64,000 nt of DNA from Salipaludibacillus sp. LMS25. Its GTDB lineage: Bacteria > Bacillota > Bacilli > Bacillales > Salisediminibacteriaceae. Positions 27,036 to 36,774 of this stretch are shown piece by piece. Location of the stretch: NCBI RefSeq assembly GCF_024362805.1, contig NZ_CP093299.1, forward strand, positions 4,310,001 through 4,374,000, in the 5' to 3' direction. The notes below the pieces were generated by a model. The model made no database searches. It worked only from the letters and a program-made list of their open reading frames with translations, and had not been told where the DNA came from. Position 1 is the stretch's first letter. Each line of letters begins with the position of its first letter. A program made the translations under genes and the position numbers.

Positions 27036-27059
27036 GTTTTGGCCCCCTCCCTTCACGAA

Positions 27060-28061
27060 TTACAATGATGCCGATTTACTAGCTTCCGCTTCCTTCTTAG
27101 CTTTTAACTTCTGAAACCGACGTGGATTAAAACGAAAAATAATAAGCATTATTTTTTGCTTCAATCGGATGTTTTTATGACGCAACAAATCAAAAAAAGC
27201 ATCGTTAAAGCTTGCTTTTAACGTTGCTAATTCGTCGTCAATACCCGTCAACGTGTCTGTTGCATGATGATAGTACCATAGAAAGACTTCCATAAATTGA
27301 TGCACGGACAATGCATGAAGGTCTTTTAATTGTTTCTCTTTGAAGAAAATCCTTCTATCATTTAAGGCATACACTCTATCGAATTTTTTCACAGTAAACG
27401 GTGATCTTACCCAGCTACCTTGACGCTGTAAATAATAATAGCCCACTTTATTGACATGGGCCACTGTCTTACAACGATGTAATAATTTATGAGCTATAAA
27501 TTCATCATCATAATTTTTCCCTTCAACATATTTTAGCTCAGTGAATAATGATTTCCGGTATAATTTGTTCCATGGATAGATGAATGTCAAGGCATCCTTC
27601 GTATAAAGTTGCTTTAAAGCTTGCATGTTAGAATAAATAACCGTGTTTGCAATGGACCCAGGATCATTAAGTTGAGGAACAGGATCATCAGGGTAGACTT
27701 CAGCAAAATCGCAAACAGCTATATCTGAGGATGTTGCTTCTATTACTTTTAGTAATGAATGATACATATCACGATGGATAAAATCATCCCCGTCTACAAA
27801 ACCAATATACTTTCCCTTAGCCTCTCTTATCCCACAATTTCTCACAGAGGCAATACCACCATTTGCTTTTTGAATGAGCCGTACTCTGTTATCAGCTTGC
27901 TCATAATTTTTACATATATCGATTGAGTCGTCTGTTGATCCATCATCGATTAACAAAAGCTCAAACTCTTTAAACGATTGATTTAAAATGGATTCTATAC
28001 ATGTTGGCAAATAATCTGATAAATTATATACGGCCACAATAATACTTATTTTTGGTATCAT
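27060..28061 (-). CDS. Family 2 glycosyltransferase
   Basis: A 333-residue GT2 protein with IIVAVYNLSDYLPTCIESI, LLLIDDGSTDDSIDIC and YIGFVDGDDFIHRDMY; Asp-Gly-Asp is the metal/donor motif. The C-terminus is basic and may lie on the membrane. It belongs to the EpsH-like group of capsule glycosyltransferases and is paralogous to the genes at 21785 and 28085. Confidence 0.9.
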   Translation of the reverse strand: MIPKISIIVAVYNLSDYLPTCIESILNQSFKEFELLLIDDGSTDDSIDICKNYEQADNRVRLIQKANGGIASVRNCGIREAKGKYIGFVDGDDFIHRDMYHSLLKVIEATSSDIAVCDFAEVYPDDPVPQLNDPGSIANTVIYSNMQALKQLYTKDALTFIYPWNKLYRKSLFTELKYVEGKNYDDEFIAHKLLHRCKTVAHVNKVGYYYLQRQGSWVRSPFTVKKFDRVYALNDRRIFFKEKQLKDLHALSVHQFMEVFLWYYHHATDTLTGIDDELATLKASFNDAFFDLLRHKNIRLKQKIMLIIFRFNPRRFQKLKAKKEAEASKSASL

Positions 28062-28084
28062 TCTGCACCATCTTTCTTAACAAA

Positions 28085-29083
28085 TTAAGACGCCTTACGC
28101 AGCGCTCTTTTTAATTGGTAATTCATATTCACTAACGCGATATTAAACCGGAGCATCGTTAACAGGTATTTATACTTAATTGATAAACTTTCCACGTTCA
28201 TAAGCTGCTTGTAATGCTTTTTCACATGCGACTGAATGACACGTAGATAACGACGCTTCGTAGCGCCATTAGACACTTGATTCAATATATAAAAGGTATG
28301 GTCAGCTGTCCAATAGGCAAAACATGACATGTAAATGTCTTTCAGCTCAGGAAACTTTTCATTCATGTAATCGATGATGTTATCCCAACCCTTGAATGAA
28401 TCCAAACGATTTTCATGATAAGCTTTATTAAGTATACTGTTACTTCTTTGCACGTAAATATACCCGATGTAGTCAGTAAATGCGAGACGCTCTGCCTGCC
28501 CAATCACTTTATACGTCGTTTGAAGGTCTTCATGTATCATACCTGTTGGAAAGGTCACATGTGAGAAAAGCTCTTTTTTATACAATTTATTACACGCGGC
28601 AAAGCGATAAAGCTCCCCTTTGAAAAGCTCTTTCATAGCCTCTGTCGTATTAAAGTGTTTAACTGAAATCGTTTCTGGCTGTTTAAAAACAGGTCGACCG
28701 TCTATTTCTTTTCCCATACCACACACGGCTATATCACTTTTTGAAGACTCACATAATTCATACAACGTCTCTAACATGAGCGGATCAATTTTATCATCAC
28801 CGTCTATAAACGCTAAATAAGAACCTGTTGCATGCTGAATTCCTGTATTTCTCGCAGCAGATAACCCTGCATTTCGTTGATGAATAACGGTGAAGCGATC
28901 GTCTGTCCTAGCGAACTCTTCACATAGTTCAGCACTTCCGTCATGAGATCCGTCATTAATAATGATAACGTCAATATTTTTGAAGGTTTGATCTTTAATA
29001 CTGTTTAAACAAGGTAAAACAAATTCAGCTACGTTAAAAACCGGGACAATAACTGAAATATCAACACGCTTTTCGTTCATCAT
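28085..29083 (-). CDS. Family 2 glycosyltransferase
   Basis: A 332-residue GT2 protein with VIVPVFNVAEFVLPCLNSI, IINDGSHDGSAELC and YLAFIDGDDKIDP. Two ATG codons occur at the start after AAGGATGTG. The C-terminal third is helical and basic. Position and relatedness to the neighbouring GT2 genes suggest a side-chain transferase in the repeat unit; donor unknown. Confidence 0.9.
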   Translation of the reverse strand: MMNEKRVDISVIVPVFNVAEFVLPCLNSIKDQTFKNIDVIIINDGSHDGSAELCEEFARTDDRFTVIHQRNAGLSAARNTGIQHATGSYLAFIDGDDKIDPLMLETLYELCESSKSDIAVCGMGKEIDGRPVFKQPETISVKHFNTTEAMKELFKGELYRFAACNKLYKKELFSHVTFPTGMIHEDLQTTYKVIGQAERLAFTDYIGYIYVQRSNSILNKAYHENRLDSFKGWDNIIDYMNEKFPELKDIYMSCFAYWTADHTFYILNQVSNGATKRRYLRVIQSHVKKHYKQLMNVESLSIKYKYLLTMLRFNIALVNMNYQLKRALRKAS

Positions 29084-29095
29084 GTGGTCACATCC

Positions 29096-29512
29096 TTATG
29101 TCAGTAGCTTTTCTTTTACAAGGGTAGAAGAAACGCCACCAGTATAAGGAAAATACTTAATATTAACCCCTACCTTTTGAAATTTCGCTTCAAGATCATC
29201 GAACAATGGCGTACCTTTCCAGTCATCTCCTACGAACATAACATCATATTGAAGTTCTTCCCATGTTTTATATTTATCTCGATGCTCTTGGGCAATGACT
29301 TTATCAACATATTGAATGGAATCGACAATCGCTATTCGTTCATGAAAGGGGATAACAGGTGTCTTATTTTTATAAGATTGAACCAGTTCATCCGTACTAA
29401 CACCTGCGATTAAATAATCACAATGCTCTTTGGCACGTTTTAAAATGTTCAAATGCCCGATGTGGAACAAATCAAAGACCCCTGTAGTATAGCCTATTAT
29501 TATTGGTTTCAA
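29096..29512 (-). CDS. tagD: Glycerol-3-phosphate cytidylyltransferase-like protein
   Basis: The 138-residue protein has the nucleotidyltransferase signature GVFDLFHIGHLNIL (HxGH) near the N-terminus and the FVGDDWKGTPLF and TGGVSSTLVKEK blocks typical of TagD/GCT1. It should make CDP-glycerol from CTP and glycerol-3-phosphate. It lies directly downstream of a TagB/TagF-like transferase gene, which would use CDP-glycerol, so the pair probably decorates the polysaccharide with glycerol phosphate. A related activity on another polyol phosphate is possible. Confidence 0.88.
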   Translation of the reverse strand: MKPIIIGYTTGVFDLFHIGHLNILKRAKEHCDYLIAGVSTDELVQSYKNKTPVIPFHERIAIVDSIQYVDKVIAQEHRDKYKTWEELQYDVMFVGDDWKGTPLFDDLEAKFQKVGVNIKYFPYTGGVSSTLVKEKLLT

Positions 29513-29527
29513 GTCAATCTTCCTCCT

Positions 29528-30673
29528 TTAACTGCAAATCTGATGTATGCGTTCAACGACTTTTTCTGATGCTTGTCCTTCTTCAAAACTCCCTGTAGTA
29601 AGCAAGAATGTTGCTAGTTTTTCTAAGTAGTCCTGTTTATTAAAGCGATCAAATTGCACTAATAACGCTTCCTCGTTAACGGCTGAAGGAAACGGTAAAT
29701 CACTTAATTGAAAGTAGAGCTGTCTCTCATTTGCTGTATATTGCTCGATATCTGGTGTGTATAAAAAACACGGACGCTTTGTAATGGCAAAGTCAAACAT
29801 TAATGACGAATAATCCGTTATTAAAATATCTGCACAAGCTAGTAATTCTTGTGTATCTTCATAAGCTGTTACGTTTCTAACATTTTTTGAAAAGTCAGTA
29901 TGACGATACATTTCAGTTAAATGCGGATGAAGTTTTACTAATAACACCCACTCACCACCAAATGCTTCTTCTAATGTGGTAAGCATTCGATCTGCATCAA
30001 ATTCTAACGGTGTTGTCTTTTGCTTATTACGAAAGGTCGGTGCAAATAAAATAATCTTCTTATCTAGTGAGAGATTTAACTTTAATTTTACCCGGTTAAC
30101 TAAGTCTATCTGAGGAGAGACGAGTATGTCGTTTCTCGGCGTTCCGGACTCAAGAATTTCGCCCTCATACCAAAAACTTCGTTCAAAAATTTCAGTACTC
30201 TTTGCACATCCTGAAAGTAATAAATTACACATATGAGAATCATGTTTAGCAAGCTCAATATAATTGTCTGGCAACGCTTTCCCAGCATCTTTTTCGATTT
30301 GTTTTAATCGTAATGAACTGTGCCATGTTTGAATATAGTACTGGTCGTCTTTCTTTTTAAAATGATTTGGAAGACGATGATTCGTTATAATCACTTGTGC
30401 CGTGGCCAAATGATAAAAATAACGCAATGACATAGCTTTTGCCGTTCGGAAAAATGGTTTATTTCGATCTTGCTCCGGCTTATTCAATACCCATACAATC
30501 TCAAATTTTTTATGGAGATCATGTTTCAGTAAGTACTCTGTTATATATTTCGGGTTGCAACTGTACTGACCACCGTAATAACTCATAAATAATAGCTTTG
30601 ATTTTTTTACTTTAAAAATCGAAAAGAACGTCATTAAAAAATGCAAGATGGCTCTTTTTATTAACTCTTTCAT
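29528..30673 (-). CDS. CDP-glycerol glycerophosphotransferase family protein (TagB-like)
   Basis: A 381-residue GT-B enzyme of the TagB/TagF family, peripheral to the membrane. Diagnostic parts are IQTWHSSLRLKQIEKDAG (the family catalytic His), RNDILVSP, FAPTFRNK and LVKLHPH, and ITDYSSLMFDFAITKRP. It should transfer glycerol phosphate from CDP-glycerol to a glycan or polymer. The length is that of TagB-type primases rather than the long TagF. It overlaps the upstream GT2 gene by 4 bases. Confidence 0.9.
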   Translation of the reverse strand: MKELIKRAILHFLMTFFSIFKVKKSKLLFMSYYGGQYSCNPKYITEYLLKHDLHKKFEIVWVLNKPEQDRNKPFFRTAKAMSLRYFYHLATAQVIITNHRLPNHFKKKDDQYYIQTWHSSLRLKQIEKDAGKALPDNYIELAKHDSHMCNLLLSGCAKSTEIFERSFWYEGEILESGTPRNDILVSPQIDLVNRVKLKLNLSLDKKIILFAPTFRNKQKTTPLEFDADRMLTTLEEAFGGEWVLLVKLHPHLTEMYRHTDFSKNVRNVTAYEDTQELLACADILITDYSSLMFDFAITKRPCFLYTPDIEQYTANERQLYFQLSDLPFPSAVNEEALLVQFDRFNKQDYLEKLATFLLTTGSFEEGQASEKVVERIHQICS

Positions 30674-31713
30674 TTTTTTTGACTCCCTTGCAAACTGATA
30701 GATTGCAGCGGCTTATTCACCGGTTTAGTAAATGGTCTAAGGAGTTTTTTTACTCCGAGATTACTGATATATAATAAAGGATGGATGATAAATAGGTGCA
30801 AATCTCTTGATAACTGTTTATCACCTTTTGTAGATACTTTGAATAATGAGCGATTCTCTAAAATGTGTTGCTTGATTTTTTCTTTCTCTCGTTTGTGAAC
30901 AGGATCAGATTTTAGTGAAAATAAGATCCGATAATGTTGCAGTTCTGTTTTTAATAATAATTTGCTGGATTCATTTAAGAGTGCCGGATAGTTTTCTTTA
31001 AGAAAAAGGTGTCGCTGTTTAAGCCCCTCAATGATATCAAGGTTTCTTATAGAATAATTTTTAACGATACTATCTGCTCGTTGTCGATAATAATAGAGTG
31101 GTTCATGACATATGACATAGTTCGTAACCTGGCTCATAACATGATGTGCCCAGTACACATCTTCAAATAACACGCCTTTCACGAAAGGGGTGTTTTTAAC
31201 AAGTTCTGTTTTGTAAAGCTTTCCCCACGCAAAGTTTTTGACGATATCATTTTTTACGAGTGCTTCCATCAAGTCTTGATTTGTTAAAGTTACAGGTGCC
31301 GACGATTGATTGAAGTAACGGTTATCGTATAATAATTGCTCGTCATAAGCATAATAAAAACCAGCTTGTGCTGCTTCCGCCTCGTTCTCTATTAGAAGCG
31401 AAACTAATGTTTCAACTAACTGATTACTCACCCAATCATCACTATCCACAAACATGGTAAAGTCTCCAGATATATGAGGTAAACCAAAATTTCGCGCGTC
31501 AGATAAACCGCCATTTTCTTTATGATAAACATGAACCCGTGAATCTATTTCAGCATACGATTCCGCGATTTCCGCACTTTTATCAGGGGAACCATCATTA
31601 ACGACGATGATTTCAAGATTTGAGTAGGTTTGATTTATTAAACTATCTAAGCATTGCTTAAGATAGCTTTCTACTTTGTAGACGGGAACGATGATACTCA
31701 CTAAAGGTTGCAC
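30670..31713 (-). CDS. Family 2 glycosyltransferase
   Basis: A 347-residue GT2 protein with IIVPVYKVESYLKQCLDSL, IVVNDGSPDKSAEI and FTMFVDSDDWVSN. It is more distant from the other three GT2 paralogues, resembling EpsJ-type transferases. Overlap of its stop with the TagB-like start indicates translational coupling. Donor sugar unknown. Confidence 0.9.
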   Translation of the reverse strand: MQPLVSIIVPVYKVESYLKQCLDSLINQTYSNLEIIVVNDGSPDKSAEIAESYAEIDSRVHVYHKENGGLSDARNFGLPHISGDFTMFVDSDDWVSNQLVETLVSLLIENEAEAAQAGFYYAYDEQLLYDNRYFNQSSAPVTLTNQDLMEALVKNDIVKNFAWGKLYKTELVKNTPFVKGVLFEDVYWAHHVMSQVTNYVICHEPLYYYRQRADSIVKNYSIRNLDIIEGLKQRHLFLKENYPALLNESSKLLLKTELQHYRILFSLKSDPVHKREKEKIKQHILENRSLFKVSTKGDKQLSRDLHLFIIHPLLYISNLGVKKLLRPFTKPVNKPLQSISLQGSQKK

Positions 31714-31725
31714 GTGCTCTCCCCC

Positions 31726-32916
31726 TCATAAAACCTTATAAAGTTTTTCTAATTCTTGTTCGTTTGAATAATCAGATCCTAAACAAGCTGTAGATAATGC
31801 ATCTCTTAACGAGGAATTCGCCTTTAACATGAGAATGTCTTGAGCAATACCTTCAGCTGACAGCTCACAAATCCATCCATCTTGACCGTGTGTTACTTGG
31901 CTCGCCGATGTTGGATATGCCGTAATGAGAACAGGCTTCCCTAATATTTGCGCTTCACCAACAGTGACAGCTTTACCTTCATAACGCGAAGGTTGAACAT
32001 ACAGATCAGCCGCTTGCATGTATGGATAGGGGTTTGTTTTTTTCCCTAGCAGTATGACCTGATCATGTAAGTCCCTCTGCGAAATTTTATCTCGCAGCAT
32101 GCTTTCATCACCGCCGTAACCGACAATATACCAAACGATATTTGTGTGACCTTTCTCTTTTAATTGAGCCATGGCATCAACCGCCATATCAATCCCTTTA
32201 GCATGAGACAAACGGGCAACAGTCACTAGTTTAAAACGATGATCTTCTGCCATAAGTTCAGGCTCTTCCATCAGCGCCTGCTGTTTTATGAATGTGGGAG
32301 ATTGCAAGTTTTCCATAACCATCACTTTCGGCGCTAAATTAGGGTATTTGGTTAGAAACGCTGTTTGACATGCTTCAGATACCGCCATAATATGATCGAA
32401 CTTGTTCCACATAGTTTCGTCGGCTGCTTCATCTGTTTCGACAGTAGAAAAGTCCGTATGAATCCAAGCAATCTTTTTCTTAGCCGTTACTTTCTCTGCT
32501 ACAAAATAGTGCGGCCAAAGGTAACTAATTGCCACATCGTATGTCTTTTCCACGGATGGGAGATGTGCAAGTGCATATTGCCACATCAATTGCATTTGAA
32601 CGTAACCAGGCTCAGAGTAATGGTTTTTTTTACCGATGATTTCTGCCACGATTTTTGCTTTTAATCTTGAAATGGCTAACCTGAATTGCTTTTCTTGCAT
32701 GACTGTTCTAATCGATTTTCTAAAACTCGTATATTCCTTAACTTCAGGTAGTAATGCAATATGCTCAGGTAGCATGTCCAAAAAATCACCTGCATGGCGG
32801 TACAGGAAAACCTCTAATGCGACATCCTGTAAGTTAAAATGGTTTAATAAATGAATTAAGCTTCTTTCCACACCGCCTACTTCCATATCGAAGGAGGCGA
32901 GCAATATTTTTTTCAC
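31726..32916 (-). CDS. Family 4 glycosyltransferase
   Basis: A 396-residue GT-B protein. I start at GTG 32916, since GGGGAGGGGG precedes it by 6 bases and the product then begins like its paralogues (KKILLASFDMEVGGVERSL). Donor-site motifs are LVTVARLSHAKGID and PSRYEGKAVTVGEAQILGKP (E-x7-E). Related to the GT4 genes at 24550 and 25848. Specificity unknown. Confidence 0.9.
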   Translation of the reverse strand: MKKILLASFDMEVGGVERSLIHLLNHFNLQDVALEVFLYRHAGDFLDMLPEHIALLPEVKEYTSFRKSIRTVMQEKQFRLAISRLKAKIVAEIIGKKNHYSEPGYVQMQLMWQYALAHLPSVEKTYDVAISYLWPHYFVAEKVTAKKKIAWIHTDFSTVETDEAADETMWNKFDHIMAVSEACQTAFLTKYPNLAPKVMVMENLQSPTFIKQQALMEEPELMAEDHRFKLVTVARLSHAKGIDMAVDAMAQLKEKGHTNIVWYIVGYGGDESMLRDKISQRDLHDQVILLGKKTNPYPYMQAADLYVQPSRYEGKAVTVGEAQILGKPVLITAYPTSASQVTHGQDGWICELSAEGIAQDILMLKANSSLRDALSTACLGSDYSNEQELEKLYKVL

Positions 32917-32940
32917 TTGTATCCCCCTCCCCACTAACCA

Positions 32941-34035
32941 TTATCTGTAAGTGTTTTGCAGCTTTTTGTAGGCATTCTGGTAGTTATAGCCTGCTGCTTC
33001 AAAAGCAGTTTTAATGGTAGTGGCATCTGACTCCCTTTTAGTGCTTGTCTCGAGAATACGCTCTACCCATACATCCACTGAATCTGTCAATGAAAGGTGC
33101 TTTAATAAACCGAGTTTAATATCTGCTTCTGGCTGAATCGCATCCGATGTGACACATGGCAATCCTGTCGCTTGCGCTTCTAGTAATACGAGCCCTAACC
33201 CTTCAAAACGAGATGGAAAAACGAAGCAATCCATCGCATATAAAGGGGCTCTTATATCTTCCAGGAGACCAGTGAAGATCACGTCCTCTTGAAGTCCCAT
33301 CTTTTCAGCTTGTCTTTCAATGTCTTTCTTCAAATCACCTTCACCTACGAGCAATAAGCTGACTGAATGGCCTTTACGTTTAATAGCTGCTAAAACTGTT
33401 AACAAAAAATCATGATTTTTTGCTTCAATAAAACGCCCAATATGCCCTATTACAACATCAGATTTAATGCCCCACTTTTCCTTAAACGCAGATACTTCAC
33501 TTTTATCATGCTCCAGGAAATGATGATAGGGAATCACATTAGGAAAATACGTGTAATTTTTTTGTTTAATTGTTCTTTCTTCAAAAAGAAAGGTTGCCGC
33601 ACGTTCACTGCACGCATAGAAATCGGTTGAAAACACCTTAATTAGCTTTTTCATTAATTTCATATAAAGCCACTTTTTAATAGAGTCACATGCCTCCTCT
33701 GTTGTATGAGCATGAGCCACTCGTACTGGAACACGGGCTAATGCGGCGGCGGCATTAGCAATTCCGCAATGAAACAATGTGTGGGCATGCACAGCATCAT
33801 AAGGCCCGTGCTTTTTAATCGCCTTAGAGAGCTCACGAATAGAGGAAGGACGCGTTAATTTAATGACGTTTCCACCTAACCGACGAATCTCTTTATCGTA
33901 ATGACCATCGTCCTGACTATAAGAGATAAAATCAAACTGCATCTCGTGGTAAACTTGCCGGTAAAGGTTCATTAACATCGTTTCTGTACCTGCTCGATTC
34001 ATTTGACCGGTAACATGCAAAATTTTCGTCTTCAC
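32941..34035 (-). CDS. Family 4 glycosyltransferase, EpsF-like
   Basis: A 364-residue GT-B protein opening KILHVTGQMNRAGTETMLMNLYR, with VHAHTLFHCGIANAAAA, IGHIGRFIEAKNHDF and PSRFEGLGLVLLEAQATGLP (E-x7-E). This is the EpsF/CapM type of capsule transferase. A second EpsF-like gene sits at 39392, so one is probably a duplicate with altered specificity. Confidence 0.9.
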   Translation of the reverse strand: MKTKILHVTGQMNRAGTETMLMNLYRQVYHEMQFDFISYSQDDGHYDKEIRRLGGNVIKLTRPSSIRELSKAIKKHGPYDAVHAHTLFHCGIANAAAALARVPVRVAHAHTTEEACDSIKKWLYMKLMKKLIKVFSTDFYACSERAATFLFEERTIKQKNYTYFPNVIPYHHFLEHDKSEVSAFKEKWGIKSDVVIGHIGRFIEAKNHDFLLTVLAAIKRKGHSVSLLLVGEGDLKKDIERQAEKMGLQEDVIFTGLLEDIRAPLYAMDCFVFPSRFEGLGLVLLEAQATGLPCVTSDAIQPEADIKLGLLKHLSLTDSVDVWVERILETSTKRESDATTIKTAFEAAGYNYQNAYKKLQNTYR

Positions 34036-34047
34036 ATTAACCCCCGT

Positions 34048-35205
34048 TTAAGAAAACACCGGACGCGTGTCCTTTTTAATGTCCTTCCAAGCATTTAATG
34101 CAAAACTTTCTGGAATAGAAACATTTGAAAAAGTAAGTGTCTCACCAGCTTTGACTGGTTTTTCAATAACCGCTTGAGAAAGCAGACCAATCGGTAAGTG
34201 GTCAGGGTTGTCTTCTATACTACAAGCTTCACCTCTAACAGCAAAACTTCCGATCCCCTGTGAAATTTTTTCTCCAGCAACTAAGTCCCTTTTAGCAACA
34301 GCTTTCACACTCACACTTGGGTGAGCTGTATTGTTTAATAGAATCCCTTTACCATCCACCACACGTCTAATCGTTTTAATGATTTCTAGATGACATAAAT
34401 GAAAAGAGGTTGACAGCGTATAATAAGGACCTTCACCTAACTTTAAATAAGATAATGCTTCTTTTTGGTTACCTTCGTGTCGAGCTGTAATGAATACCCC
34501 TGGTGGTCCTTGTCTGCATACAACAAAATCACTCATTGGTTTCCCGTAGGCTTCCGTTTTTTCCGCTAGTGATAAACCGCCTATCTCTATATTTTCCACC
34601 GTTTCTCCTGTTAGGCCATCAGCTAAAATGCCAGCATGCAAGCCATTTGCCACTAAAGCTTGTTCAATTTGCACTTTAGTTCCATCAGTAAATGATGTGA
34701 CCATCGGTAAGCTAATTCCCTTTGCCTTAGACCAATATGTCATATCTTCAAGACTTGGATTTAAATTCATAAAGCCTTTAATATTTCCATAAACTAACGG
34801 CTTAAAGCCCATTGCGACCGCATTTTCATGCAGAGCTGCTAAACAACCTGGTTGATCCCCTTCAGCTTCCGTAATAAATCCCCGTTTAGCAAAATAAGAT
34901 CCTGTTGTCACTTGTAACTCTGAGTTCATCGTGACAACAGGTAAATTCATCTTAAAGGCGTGGTCAATGACTTCTGAACCATACACCACATCACCGCTAC
35001 ATTCGACAATTAAGTCGACGTTTTTTAAGAACGTGTCTCTATCATTCGTTAAAGCGTGACGCTCTTGAATGCCATCAACAGTCTCAACAGGACGACGCGT
35101 TAAGATACTAATCACTTCAATATCATGAGTAGAGGCCAATAACGATATGAGTCCCTTCGCTATGAAACCTGTTCCAGACACACCAATTTTCACTGAATCA
35201 GCCAT
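34048..35205 (-). CDS. Homoserine-dehydrogenase-like NAD(P)-binding protein with SAF domain
   Basis: This 385-residue protein has an N-terminal Rossmann fold (KIGVSGTGFIAKGL) resembling homoserine dehydrogenase, a catalytic-like middle, and a C-terminal SAF domain (about 300-365, containing AKRDLVAGEKISQG and GLLSQAVIEKPVKAGETLTF). SAF domains occur in sialic-acid synthases and altronate dehydratases. I do not know its substrate; its place among sugar genes suggests it oxidises or reduces a sugar-acid or sugar-nucleotide precursor. It lies 26 bases after the SinR-like gene. Confidence 0.7.
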   Translation of the reverse strand: MADSVKIGVSGTGFIAKGLISLLASTHDIEVISILTRRPVETVDGIQERHALTNDRDTFLKNVDLIVECSGDVVYGSEVIDHAFKMNLPVVTMNSELQVTTGSYFAKRGFITEAEGDQPGCLAALHENAVAMGFKPLVYGNIKGFMNLNPSLEDMTYWSKAKGISLPMVTSFTDGTKVQIEQALVANGLHAGILADGLTGETVENIEIGGLSLAEKTEAYGKPMSDFVVCRQGPPGVFITARHEGNQKEALSYLKLGEGPYYTLSTSFHLCHLEIIKTIRRVVDGKGILLNNTAHPSVSVKAVAKRDLVAGEKISQGIGSFAVRGEACSIEDNPDHLPIGLLSQAVIEKPVKAGETLTFSNVSIPESFALNAWKDIKKDTRPVFS

Positions 35206-35231
35206 TGCTTCCTCCTATTGCTGTAATGAAT

Positions 35232-35582
35232 CTACTGAGCAGATTTTGAATGTTTCGTCTGCCATTCAATAAATTCAATTACCTTGTTATACTCCTCTAA
35301 TTGCTCTTTTGTCACACCTTGTTTTTTAATGCGCATAACAAATTCAACCCAATCTTCTTCTGGTACGTGATCTGTCTCTTGATCCGTTTCAATGCCAAGA
35401 AGTGTCATTAAATCTTCACCTAATACTGAGGCTAATTTCTCCAAAACTTTGATCGATGGGTTCTGATTAATGTTTCTTTCAATGTTACTTAGATTAGATT
35501 TGGAAATGTTAGCCCGTTCAGCTAATTCTGTTAACGTAATTCCTTTTCGCTTTCGCAGAGCAATAATGTTATGTCCAATCAT
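35232..35582 (-). CDS. SinR-like XRE-family repressor
   Basis: The 116-residue protein has an N-terminal XRE helix-turn-helix (IIALRKRKGITLTELAERAN, then SNLSNIERNINQNPSI), closely following SinR. A C-terminal SinI/SinR dimerisation motif (DWVEFVMRIKKQGVTKEQLEEY) follows. In B. subtilis SinR represses the eps operon; here a SinR-type gene is inside the operon itself, between epsN and the SAF gene with 25-base spacings. This would allow negative feedback, or it may be an SlrR-type antagonist. No sinI is visible. Confidence 0.88.
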   Translation of the reverse strand: MIGHNIIALRKRKGITLTELAERANISKSNLSNIERNINQNPSIKVLEKLASVLGEDLMTLLGIETDQETDHVPEEDWVEFVMRIKKQGVTKEQLEEYNKVIEFIEWQTKHSKSAQ

Positions 35583-35607
35583 TTTCTCACCCTCGTTTTA
35601 TCAAATT

Positions 35608-36774
35608 TTATACCATCGCCTCCCGACCAATTGAATGCGTTAGGCATTCTTTTATGTGTTTAATCACACGTTGTTGGTCTTCGGGAGATAAGTTCGAGCC
35701 AGACGGGAGACAAACACCATTTTCAAATAAATTTTCAGCTACATGATTATCGTTGCCGTGCGGGTAGTAACTGCTTCCTTTAAATAATGGTTGAAGGTGA
35801 AGTGGCTTCCAGACGACTCTCGCTTCAATCATTTGCTCATTTAAAGAGGTTACGAGCTGTTCAGGCGTGACAGTCATTTTCGTCTGATCAAGTAGCATAA
35901 CCGTTAACCATCTACTTGAAAAAGAACCATGATATTCAGGCATAAAGCTGATCCCTTCAATGGATGTGAGATCATCGACATAATTTTTATAAACAGAACG
36001 TCTAGCATCTACTTTCTCGTTTAGAGACTTTAGTTGAGCACGCCCTATTCCAGCTGATATATTGCTCATTCGGTAATTATACCCTAGTACACTATGTTGA
36101 TAATGAAGCGCTGGATCTTTAGCTTGAGTGGCTAGGAAGCGGGCTTTTTCTAACAATTTTTCTGAATTAGATACGAGCATCCCACCTCCAGAACTGGTAA
36201 TAATTTTATTGCCATTAAAAGAAAAAATGCCAAAGTCTCCCATGCTTCCTGAGTGAATCCCGAAGTATGTAGCCCCAAGAGATTCTGCTGCATCTTCCAC
36301 AACCGGTACATCATACTGCTTACATATGCGTAAAATTTCCCGCATTTTCGCCACTTGGCCATATAAATGGACAACAACTACGGCTTTAGGTAACTTATTT
36401 TTAGCTTCTGCTTCTTTAAACGCACGCTCAAGTGCTTGAGGTGACATATTCCAAGAGTCCGGTTCCGAATCAATAAATACTGGCTCAGCACCTTGATAAA
36501 TAATCGGATTCGCACTTGCAACAAAGGTGAAAGTAGAACAAAAAACACGATCTCCACGCCCGACGTTGAGCAGTGATAATGCTAAATGGATCGCTGCTGT
36601 TCCAGAGCTTAATGCTACCGCCCCTTTCACATCGATATATTCTGCTACCTCACGCTCGAATGCTGTAATATGTGGTCCCACAGGTGCGACCCAATTTGTA
36701 TCAAAAGCTTCATTCACCATCACTTTTTCTTGTCCGGTTAAATCAGGCGGAGATAAATAAATTTTCTTAGACAT
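35608..36774 (-). CDS. epsN: UDP-4-keto-sugar aminotransferase (EpsN/PglE type)
   Basis: A PLP-dependent DegT/DnrJ/EryC1/StrS aminotransferase of 388 residues. It begins MSKKIYLSPPDLTGQEKVMV, just as EpsN does, and has LSSGTAAIHLAL, VVEDAAESLGATYFG and FSFNGNKIITSSGGGM, with the PLP-lysine in FNGNK. It would aminate the 4-keto sugar from EpsC. I choose ATG 36774; the frame extends to a GTG at 36795 but homology starts at the ATG. It overlaps epsM by 8 bases. Confidence 0.93.
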   Translation of the reverse strand: MSKKIYLSPPDLTGQEKVMVNEAFDTNWVAPVGPHITAFEREVAEYIDVKGAVALSSGTAAIHLALSLLNVGRGDRVFCSTFTFVASANPIIYQGAEPVFIDSEPDSWNMSPQALERAFKEAEAKNKLPKAVVVVHLYGQVAKMREILRICKQYDVPVVEDAAESLGATYFGIHSGSMGDFGIFSFNGNKIITSSGGGMLVSNSEKLLEKARFLATQAKDPALHYQHSVLGYNYRMSNISAGIGRAQLKSLNEKVDARRSVYKNYVDDLTSIEGISFMPEYHGSFSSRWLTVMLLDQTKMTVTPEQLVTSLNEQMIEARVVWKPLHLQPLFKGSSYYPHGNDNHVAENLFENGVCLPSGSNLSPEDQQRVIKHIKECLTHSIGREAMV

